DNA of 5,092 nt. Origin: Gemmatimonadota bacterium. GTDB lineage: Bacteria > Gemmatimonadota > Gemmatimonadetes > Gemmatimonadales > Gemmatimonadaceae. A program made the position numbers and the translations under genes. The DNA is taken from NCBI GenBank assembly GCA_023249395.1, contig JAHFCS010000193.1:1-5092 (forward strand), written 5' to 3'. The notes beneath the pieces were generated by a model. The model was not told the DNA's origin and ran no database searches. It was given only the letters and a program-made list of their open reading frames with translations. Below, piece after piece: positions 1 through 5,092 of the stretch. Position 1 is the stretch's first letter. Each line of letters starts with the position of its first letter.

Positions 1-1718
1 GTGATCGAGAGTCCAAGCCCCGTGCCAGTGTGGCGTGTGGTGAAGAAGGGTTTGAAGACCGACTCGAGGTGTTCCGGTGCGATGCCGCGCCCGGTGTCAG
101 TGATTTCGATCTCGATCCAGTCCCCCGACGTCCGCGTGTACACGTCGACTCGGCCGCCGCGCGGCGTCGCCTCGATGGCGTTCATGAGAATGTTGATGAG
201 CGCCTGGTGAATCATGTCGGCGTCCGCGAGGACGCTCGCGTGCGAGGGATCGAGACGGGTCTCAATGCGTACACCGCCCTTGCCGGCGGTGGGTTCCACG
301 AGACGGATTGCCCGTTCCGCTAGATCGTCACCGCTCACTGGAGCGAGCGCCGGCGTCGCGGGGCGCGCGAAGGCCAGCAATTCCTGGATCGCATCCTGCA
401 CGCGCCGCATCTGCCGCTCCATCTCATCGATGATGGGGAGCAGCGTCCCATCGGCGCCCACGCGGCGACGAACGATGTCGAGACCGTTCGTGACGCCGAC
501 AACCGGATTCTTGATCTCGTGGGCGATTCCGCTCGCCAACTCGCCCACCGTGGCGAGCTGGGACGCACGCTCGATCTCTCGCTGGTGCAGCTCGCGCACG
601 TCGTTGGTCGTCTCGGCGAGCGCAATCGTCATCTCGTTGAACGCGTGACCGAGCTCTCCGATCTCGTCGCCGGCGTCGTCCTTCACGCGAACGCTGAGAT
701 CTCCGTGCGCGACGCGCCTGCTCGCTTGCACGAGCCGGCTCAGGGGTGCCACGACGCTTCGAGACACGACGATCGCCGTTCCGACGAGTACGGCCACAAG
801 CAGCAGCTCGAACAGCAGCGACAGGCTTCCGAGACGTTGTAGGGCCCCAAACGCCTCATCGGCCGGTACCTCTGCAATCAACCGCCACTCATAATCCGGC
901 AGCGCCACGATCGTACCGAGAACGCGCGTACCGTCGCCGGCGCGATAGTGCTCGTGAGCGCCGTCGGGCAACGCCAGCAATGGTGTGACGAGGGGTAGGG
1001 CGTAGTCCACGCTGTCGTGTGGATGCGATACGAACAGTGGCCGCCCACCCGCGTCGACGATGAAACTCTCGACGTGTCCGGCGACCCTGTCGGGGAGCTG
1101 CAGCATGTCGCGGAAGCCCTCGAGGCTCAGAGTTCCGGCGAGAAACGCCACGGGTACGCGTTCACTCCCATGAACCGGGACCACCAGGCGGAACATCGGT
1201 CGCACGCCACGCGGTGTGGACAGCAGCATCGCGGAGAGCGAACCGGTCGCTTCGTGCGCTGGAAGGGCGGTACTGAGGTTTTCTCGGAGGCCGACTGACG
1301 CGGCGATCCGCCCGTCGGGTGTGAACAGGTACAGGGCGTCAAACAGTTTGAGCTCGTCGAGCTTGCGGCGTAACAAGCGCTCCATTTCGGTGCGACTGGC
1401 GACCTCGCCCATCGTGCCCGCCGGAAGTCCCTGTGACCGCTGAGCCCCCACCGCGAGGAACTCGTTACCGGCAGCGACGACCTGCAAGAGGAGCAGAGCG
1501 CGGTCCGTCCGGTCCCGGACGTGCTGCGCGTGGACCTGTGCAATCGCACTGAGGTACCGATCGACCAGCTGCGTGATGATCGTTTCGCTTCGGCGATAGC
1601 CGATGGCGTTGGTAACCAGGAGCGGGAGAAGCGAGAAAACCAGGAACCAGGCGAGCAGCCGCCGGCTGAGACGACCGCGCCGTCCCATCTCCGTCGTCGT
1701 CGGTTCCGGAGGCGTCAT
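1..1718 (-). CDS. Sensor histidine kinase with Cache-type periplasmic sensor, HAMP, HisKA and HATPase domains (C-terminus cut by window edge)
   Basis: Membrane kinase of a two-component system: it should sense an extracytoplasmic ligand, autophosphorylate on histidine and pass the phosphate to a response regulator. I translated 572 complete codons with no stop. A basic N-terminus precedes helix 1 (about 21-41). Residues 42-295 form a periplasmic sensor whose two strand patterns (FDALYLFTPDGRIAAS at 126, VESFIVDAGGRPLFVSHP at 216) suggest a double-Cache fold. Helix 2 (about 297-319) leads to HAMP (321-372) and a helical linker. The H-box GIAHEIKNPVVGV puts the phospho-acceptor at His400. Next come the N-box (Asn513), the G1 box DTGRGI (541-546), the F-box FKPFF (555-559) and the G2 box TGTGLGL (564-570). 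The window ends just after G2, so perhaps 30-45 residues are missing. The start is the ATG at 1716-1718, preceded by a strong Shine-Dalgarno; an in-frame TAG lies upstream with no ATG between. The motifs resemble NtrB/ZraS-type kinases, so an NtrC-like partner to the left is plausible but unseen. The ligand is unknown. No cysteines occur in the visible protein. Confidence 0.96.
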   Translation of the reverse strand, partial: MTPPEPTTTEMGRRGRLSRRLLAWFLVFSLLPLLVTNAIGYRRSETIITQLVDRYLSAIAQVHAQHVRDRTDRALLLLQVVAAGNEFLAVGAQRSQGLPAGTMGEVASRTEMERLLRRKLDELKLFDALYLFTPDGRIAASVGLRENLSTALPAHEATGSLSAMLLSTPRGVRPMFRLVVPVHGSERVPVAFLAGTLSLEGFRDMLQLPDRVAGHVESFIVDAGGRPLFVSHPHDSVDYALPLVTPLLALPDGAHEHYRAGDGTRVLGTIVALPDYEWRLIAEVPADEAFGALQRLGSLSLLFELLLVAVLVGTAIVVSRSVVAPLSRLVQASRRVAHGDLSVRVKDDAGDEIGELGHAFNEMTIALAETTNDVRELHQREIERASQLATVGELASGIAHEIKNPVVGVTNGLDIVRRRVGADGTLLPIIDEMERQMRRVQDAIQELLAFARPATPALAPVSGDDLAERAIRLVEPTAGKGGVRIETRLDPSHASVLADADMIHQALINILMNAIEATPRGGRVDVYTRTSGDWIEIEITDTGRGIAPEHLESVFKPFFTTRHTGTGLGLSI

Positions 1719-1721
1719 TGA

Positions 1722-1729
1722 CCCCCCTT
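1722..1729 (-). promoter_or_regulatory. Ribosome binding site of the histidine kinase
   Basis: On the minus strand AAGGGGGG is followed by TCA and then the ATG at 1716-1718. It is a purine-rich Shine-Dalgarno with short spacing (3 nt after the last G). It supports this ATG over the second in-frame ATG at codon 11, which has no comparable site. Confidence 0.7.
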
Positions 1730-1863
1730 GCTCCGCTGTCCTTCCAGACAGGATTTTCGCTCGCTACGTCGGTTCGGATATGCAAGTAGAGCGCCGGGGG
1801 AGGTAGCTAGATAAGACCAAGCACTACAAGGAGTTACGCGAGTAGGCCGCATAGAGTGTGGGT

Positions 1864-1893
1864 CATATAGCCCATAATCGCCAAACCTGTCGG
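1864..1893 (-). promoter_or_regulatory. Possible weak sigma70 promoter for the histidine kinase
   Basis: On the minus strand CCGACA (1888-1893) and TATATG (1864-1869) are separated by 18 bp. Each matches its consensus hexamer at 4 of 6 positions. It points toward the kinase and would give a leader of about 135 nt. The match is no better than chance could provide in a region this size. It is listed because the kinase needs a promoter here and no better candidate was found. Confidence 0.22.
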
Positions 1894-1898
1894 CCGAC
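1889..1898. promoter_or_regulatory. Perfect 10-bp palindrome GTCGGCCGAC, candidate operator
   Basis: GTCGGCCGAC reads the same on both strands. It lies between the divergent kinase and acetyltransferase genes and overlaps the -35 of the weak candidate kinase promoter. Palindromes of this kind can bind dimeric regulators, but 10 bp of GC-rich sequence can also arise by chance. No regulator is assigned. Confidence 0.3.
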
Positions 1899-1902
1899 GA
1901 TA

Positions 1903-1915
1903 GGGGAATTTCCCC
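1903..1915. promoter_or_regulatory. Perfect odd palindrome GGGGAATTTCCCC, candidate regulator site
   Basis: Six bases on each side of a central T (position 1909) are exact inverted copies: GGGGAA and TTCCCC. The site ends 6 bp before the -35 hexamer of the rightward promoter, so its centre is near -48 relative to the predicted start of transcription. That position is typical of activator sites, or of repressors that block polymerase. The AT-centred, G/C-flanked symmetry stands out from the surrounding sequence. The binding protein is unknown. Confidence 0.45.
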
Positions 1916-1921
1916 CACTCT

Positions 1922-1950
1922 CTGTCAGGGTTCTGCCACGATTGTATAAT
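1922..1950 (+). promoter_or_regulatory. Sigma70-type promoter of the GNAT acetyltransferase
   Basis: A perfect TATAAT -10 hexamer (1945-1950) lies exactly 17 bp downstream of CTGTCA (1922-1927), which matches TTGACA at 4 of 6 positions. Transcription would start near 1956-1958, giving a leader of about 40 nt before the ATG at 1998. The promoter also excludes the in-frame TTG at 1950-1952 as a start codon, since that codon overlaps the -10 box and lies upstream of the predicted transcript. Confidence 0.65.
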
Positions 1951-1997
1951 TGCAGAGTGCGCTTCAAGGTGCTGAACGCAGCGAACCCACGGCCAGG

Positions 1998-2495
1998 ATG
2001 AACCCACGACACGCGACGTCAAACGATATTCCCGCCCTCGTGAGTCTGATCAATTCGGCGTATCGAGTGGAAGACTTCTTCATCAACGGTGACCGCATAA
2101 ACGCAGAGGATGTTGCGTCTCGAATCGCGGCGCCGCATGCATGCTTCCTGGTTGTCGATGGAGCCGCCGACGAGCTGGTTGGCGCAGTGTACGTGGACGT
2201 CGCTGGTTCTCGCGGCCACTTCGCGCTGCTTTCAGTCGATCCCTTTCTTCAGCGCAGGGGCGTGGGCCGCGCTCTCATTGTCGCGGCGGAGGACCACTGC
2301 CGCGCAGCCGGCTGTCAGACTCTCGACCTGGAAGTCGTCAACCTTCGTTCAGACCTTCCGGACTATTACACGGCACTCGGATTCGAGGCGGTCGGCACCG
2401 CACCTTTTCCGGATTCCCGCAAGCTCAGTCGCGACGCCCACCTGGTTCTGATGACGAAGGCGCTTGCGTCGGCTTCGCGAGATCAGTCTTCATGA
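1998..2495 (+). CDS. GNAT family N-acetyltransferase (165 aa)
   Basis: Cytoplasmic single-domain acetyltransferase that should transfer the acetyl group of acetyl-CoA to an amine; the substrate cannot be told from the sequence. The N-terminal strand and helix read RHATSNDIPALVSLINSAYR, the usual GNAT opening. Motif A spans about residues 76-105 and holds the acetyl-CoA pyrophosphate loop QRRGVG (85-90). Motif B follows with LDLEVVNLR and PDYYTALGFEAVG; Tyr123 or Tyr124 sits where many GNATs carry the general acid. The final strand is LVLMTKAL. Length is normal for the superfamily, and the protein looks intact. I chose the ATG at 1998 because the conserved fold begins at once and the upstream in-frame TTG at 1950 overlaps the -10 box. 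The Shine-Dalgarno is poor: AGG directly abuts the ATG. The last 71 bp overlap the oppositely oriented propeller gene. Similar stand-alone GNATs are widespread in environmental bacteria. Confidence 0.93.
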   Translation: MNPRHATSNDIPALVSLINSAYRVEDFFINGDRINAEDVASRIAAPHACFLVVDGAADELVGAVYVDVAGSRGHFALLSVDPFLQRRGVGRALIVAAEDHCRAAGCQTLDLEVVNLRSDLPDYYTALGFEAVGTAPFPDSRKLSRDAHLVLMTKALASASRDQSS

Positions 2496-5092
2496 GCCGG
2501 TCGAGCCCGGCACGCAGCTCCTTGACTCGATTCGCAAGCAACTGCTGAACCTCGCGCTGTTGCGCGGTTGGGGTAAAATCCGACGCGCTGACACCTCCTG
2601 CCAGGTAAGCGAGCTGTCCAGCGAGCTTGACGGGCCATCGCACCTCGTCCTGACCGCGTCCGGTCATCCGAAGGTCCACGATGTTCTGTTCGAGCTCGAT
2701 GAACTTTTGCTCGACTTGACCGGCCGACGCGGGCAACACCGACGGACTCCCTCCGACTGGCTGCAGCCGGACGCGTACGGAGTCGATCGTAGCAAGCATT
2801 TCCGCGACGGCGCTCATGTCGCTTTGCAGCGCGAGCAGCAAGTCGGTCGCGGCACGGATTTCCGGCTCGGTTGACGCGTTATTGGGATCACGCCGTACCT
2901 CAAGCGGCTGACTCGAAGACTGACCATCCACCGTGAGCTTCACGGTGTAGGTGCCCGGCGGCATCAGGACAGCGAGGCGGCCTGATCCCGGCACGCTTCG
3001 CGTGCTGTCCTTGTCCATCTGGAACTCGGCGTTGTACATCGGCTTCGTTCGAAAACGCACGGCCTTGCTCGAGTCATTGCGCAGATTCCAGTAAACGCGA
3101 TTGAGTCCGACTTTGCCTGTACCGCGGAGAGTTCTGATAGTTTTTCCAGCGCCGTCGAGAATGGCGATCGACACCGCGCCCGCGCCGCTGTCTGGATGCG
3201 CTGCCTTCAGCCAATAGTTGATCGCCGCACCGTACGGCGGATTTGTCCCCGCAGTTGGATCATCGTTCGTCGCAACGTTGCCGGCCATATCCGTAAAGCG
3301 GTACGCTGCGCGCGGCACGAACAGGTGCGAGCTCGATGCTGCAACAGCGGGCGTCATTTTCTGCAACGGGCTCAGATCATCCAGAATCCAGAATCCACGG
3401 CCATACGTGGCGATCACCAGATCGTTGAACTGCTCCTGGATCACCATCCCGTAGACCGGAGCGTGCGGAAGATTCATCTGCAGCGGCTGCCAACGGTCGC
3501 CGTCGTCGAATGAAACGTAGAGCGCGTTCTCGGTGCCGAGATAGAGAAGTCCCCGCCGCACCGGGTCCTCGCGAATGATGTGCGCGTAGCTCAGCGGGCT
3601 CCTCGGAATCCCGCTGACGATCAGCTTCCATGTCCTGCCGAAATCCTTCGTCCTGTAGACCCACGGATCGCGGTTGTTCTCCTGGTGCCCGTCGACGATG
3701 AGATACGCCGCGCCCGCATCGTAACGCGACGGCTCGATGTGACGGACCGAGCCCCACGCCGGGATTCCCGGAATGTTCGCTGTCACGTTCGCCCACGTCC
3801 TTCCGCCGTCATGCGTCAGGTGGACCAGCCCGTCATTGCTCCCCGTCCAGATCAAACCTGGCTGCAGGCGCGACTCAGCGATCGCATAGATGACGTCGGC
3901 GTATTCGACCCCGATGTTGTCCGGGGTTAGTCCGCCCGAGATCTGCTGCTTCGATTTGTCGTTGCGTGTGAGATCGGGGCTGATCACCCGCCAGCTCCGT
4001 CCCCCATTCGTGGATGTGTGCACGAACTGGCTGCCGATGTAGACCTTGTTGTGATCGTGCGGCGAAATCGTGAAGGGTGCATCCCAAACGAACCGGTACT
4101 GGACCTCGCCCGCCGGATGACCGCCGGTGCTGAGCGGCCACACCTCGACGTTCTGTCCCTGCCGCGTTCGCTCGTCGAAGCGGATGGCGATGCCGCCGCG
4201 GCTCCCCGATCCCGAGGCCGTGGACCAGATGATGTTGGGATCGACCGGATCGGGCGTGGCCCATCCACTTTCGCCGCCGTCCACGCCGTGCCACTCGCTA
4301 CGAGCGATCGTGTTTCCCGTCCGGCTGTTGCTCGGACCGCGGTACGAAGGCCCATCCTGCTTGTTGCCGTAGACGTAGTACGGAACGCGATTGTCCACCG
4401 TGACGTGATAGATCTGCGCGATCGGAAGCTGCACCCGCAGCCAGGTCCGGCCGCGCGTCGTCGAAATCGAGACTCCGGCATCGTTCGCAACGGCCATCCG
4501 GTCGGCGTTGCCGGGGTCGATCCACATGTCATGGTTGTCGCCGCCCGGCGTGCCGAGGGCGGGCGTGCGGACCGCGGCCGAATCGGCGGGAACGCGCGCC
4601 GCCGTAGCTGCCGCGGCGCTACCGAAAGTGGCGGCTGTGTTGGTAACACCGCCATCGAGCGATCGGCTGAAAGCGGCGCAGAGAAAGTACGCCTCGTCAG
4701 CATTGTCAGTCGATACAGCCATGCGCGTGTAATACGGCTGCCGGCAGGCGAGATTCCTGTCGTAGCTCACGACCCGCCAGCTGTTGCCGCCGTCGTCCGA
4801 GCGCCACAGCTCGCCATTGTCGGTGGGCTGGCCGTGGAACGGCACGCCGTCGCCGGTCTCGATCAGCGCGTAAACGCGCTCCGGCTTCGACTTCGCGATC
4901 GCCAGTCCGATCTTTCCAATCGTGTGGACAGGCAGACCGTTGCCTTGAAGACGAGTCCACTTGTCGCCGCCGTCGTGCGAAACGAAGATGCCGCTTCCCG
5001 GACCACCGCTCTCGCGCCCCCATGTGTGCATCTCGAGCTGCCACATCGCGGCTAACAACGTGCGCGGATTAGCGGGATCAATCACGACATCG
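2425..5092 (-). CDS. Secreted Asp-box (BNR) beta-propeller protein, VPS10/sortilin-like 'glycosyl hydrolase' family (N-terminus cut by window edge)
   Basis: C-terminal ~889 residues of a large, probably exported, propeller protein. The frame stays open to the right edge (DVVIDPANPRTLLAAMWQ, a mid-protein family motif), so roughly 200 residues including any signal peptide are missing. Counting from the edge, Asp-box hairpins occur at about residues 38 (SHDGGDKW), 98 (SDDGGNSW), 210 (STTRGRTW), 360 (STNGGRSW), 426 (THDGGRTW), 481 (TKDFGRTW) and 527 (SFDDGDRW), plus a degenerate one at 144 (SLDGGVTN). Other family signatures are GGDNHDMWIDP (183-193) and YGRGFWILDDLSPLQ (563-577), which closes the propeller. 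An Ig-like FlgD-type region follows (about 618-735; LNRVYWNLRND, PPGTYTVKLTVDG), then a helical tail (about 741-871). Database names often call this family glycosyl hydrolase or sortilin-like; Asp-boxes are structural, I see no catalytic signature, and the true function is unknown. The only two visible cysteines (116 and 138) could form a disulfide. It has no close upstream partner in view and converges on the GNAT gene. Confidence 0.93.
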   Translation of the reverse strand, partial: DVVIDPANPRTLLAAMWQLEMHTWGRESGGPGSGIFVSHDGGDKWTRLQGNGLPVHTIGKIGLAIAKSKPERVYALIETGDGVPFHGQPTDNGELWRSDDGGNSWRVVSYDRNLACRQPYYTRMAVSTDNADEAYFLCAAFSRSLDGGVTNTAATFGSAAAATAARVPADSAAVRTPALGTPGGDNHDMWIDPGNADRMAVANDAGVSISTTRGRTWLRVQLPIAQIYHVTVDNRVPYYVYGNKQDGPSYRGPSNSRTGNTIARSEWHGVDGGESGWATPDPVDPNIIWSTASGSGSRGGIAIRFDERTRQGQNVEVWPLSTGGHPAGEVQYRFVWDAPFTISPHDHNKVYIGSQFVHTSTNGGRSWRVISPDLTRNDKSKQQISGGLTPDNIGVEYADVIYAIAESRLQPGLIWTGSNDGLVHLTHDGGRTWANVTANIPGIPAWGSVRHIEPSRYDAGAAYLIVDGHQENNRDPWVYRTKDFGRTWKLIVSGIPRSPLSYAHIIREDPVRRGLLYLGTENALYVSFDDGDRWQPLQMNLPHAPVYGMVIQEQFNDLVIATYGRGFWILDDLSPLQKMTPAVAASSSHLFVPRAAYRFTDMAGNVATNDDPTAGTNPPYGAAINYWLKAAHPDSGAGAVSIAILDGAGKTIRTLRGTGKVGLNRVYWNLRNDSSKAVRFRTKPMYNAEFQMDKDSTRSVPGSGRLAVLMPPGTYTVKLTVDGQSSSQPLEVRRDPNNASTEPEIRAATDLLLALQSDMSAVAEMLATIDSVRVRLQPVGGSPSVLPASAGQVEQKFIELEQNIVDLRMTGRGQDEVRWPVKLAGQLAYLAGGVSASDFTPTAQQREVQQLLANRVKELRAGLDRLMKTDLAKPTQAPSSSEPGGRRD

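Noticed and set aside
30..988. Several plus-strand and minus-strand frames over the kinase HAMP and catalytic region
   Set aside because: They are shadows. Only the minus-strand frame running through position 3 gives the H, N, G1, F and G2 boxes.
1127..1785. Minus-strand frames at 1127-1549 and 1465-1785, and plus-strand frames at 1521-1806
   Set aside because: They are out-of-frame readings of the kinase gene, whose own frame gives a coherent Cache sensor and membrane helix here.
1715..1918. Minus-strand 67-codon frame whose stop overlaps the kinase ATG (ATGA), resembling translational coupling
   Set aside because: Its GTG start lies beside the GGGGAATTTCCCC palindrome and lacks a ribosome site. 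The predicted peptide has no recognisable pattern, and it would fill the control region. The ATGA overlap is probably chance.
1719..1997. Possible sigma54 promoter (GG-N10-GC type) given the NtrB-like kinase
   Set aside because: TGGCAGAACC on the minus strand (about 1929-1938) is not followed by a TTGC-like -12 element at the right distance, and no plus-strand match was found.
2425..2600. Intrinsic terminator between the convergent genes
   Set aside because: No GC-rich hairpin followed by a T-run was seen on either strand, and the coding regions overlap here.
2464..2874. Plus-strand 136-codon frame starting inside the end of the acetyltransferase
   Set aside because: It is antisense to the helical tail of the propeller protein and has no recognisable fold.
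4018..5055. Long plus-strand open frame (345 codons) opposite the propeller gene
   Set aside because: The translation is Arg/Val/Ala-rich with no recognisable domain. The minus-strand frame over the same bases carries repeated Asp-boxes and family motifs. It is a high-GC antisense shadow.
2425..5092. Enzymatic glycosidase or sialidase activity suggested by the BNR repeats
   Set aside because: Asp-boxes are structural turns found in many propellers. The sialidase catalytic pattern (arginine triad with FRIP motif) is not visible in this portion, so no enzyme activity was assigned.

Overview
This is a GC-rich bacterial window (roughly 60% G+C by eye) holding three protein genes. Two of them run off the window edges. 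The organism cannot be named from this sequence. A secreted multi-Asp-box propeller of the VPS10/sortilin-like 'glycosyl hydrolase' type next to an NtrB/ZraS-like Cache sensor kinase suggests an environmental bacterium of the Gemmatimonadota or Acidobacteriota kind, but this is an inference from gene content only.

Layout. Positions 1-1718 (minus strand) encode a membrane sensor histidine kinase: helix, Cache-type periplasmic sensor, helix, HAMP, HisKA, HATPase. It is complete at its N-terminus and is cut by the left edge just after the G2 box. Positions 1719-1997 are a divergent control region with a good sigma70-type promoter for the rightward gene, two perfect palindromes just upstream of it, and a strong Shine-Dalgarno for the leftward kinase. 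Positions 1998-2495 (plus strand) encode a single-domain GNAT N-acetyltransferase. Positions 2425-5092 (minus strand) encode the C-terminal ~889 residues of a large secreted beta-propeller protein with Asp-box (BNR) repeats, a FlgD-like Ig domain and a helical tail. Its N-terminus lies beyond the right edge.

How they fit together. The acetyltransferase and the propeller gene are convergent and overlap tail to tail by 71 bp. The acetyltransferase and the kinase are divergent and share one intergenic region. Nothing in the sequence ties the three into one pathway. The kinase's response regulator is not in the window and would be expected to the left. I see no RNA genes, mobile elements, CRISPR arrays or clear terminators, and no convincing new system. 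The most useful second looks are the palindrome-bearing divergent promoter, the tail-to-tail overlap, and an alanine-rich insert with a degenerate Asp-box in the propeller.
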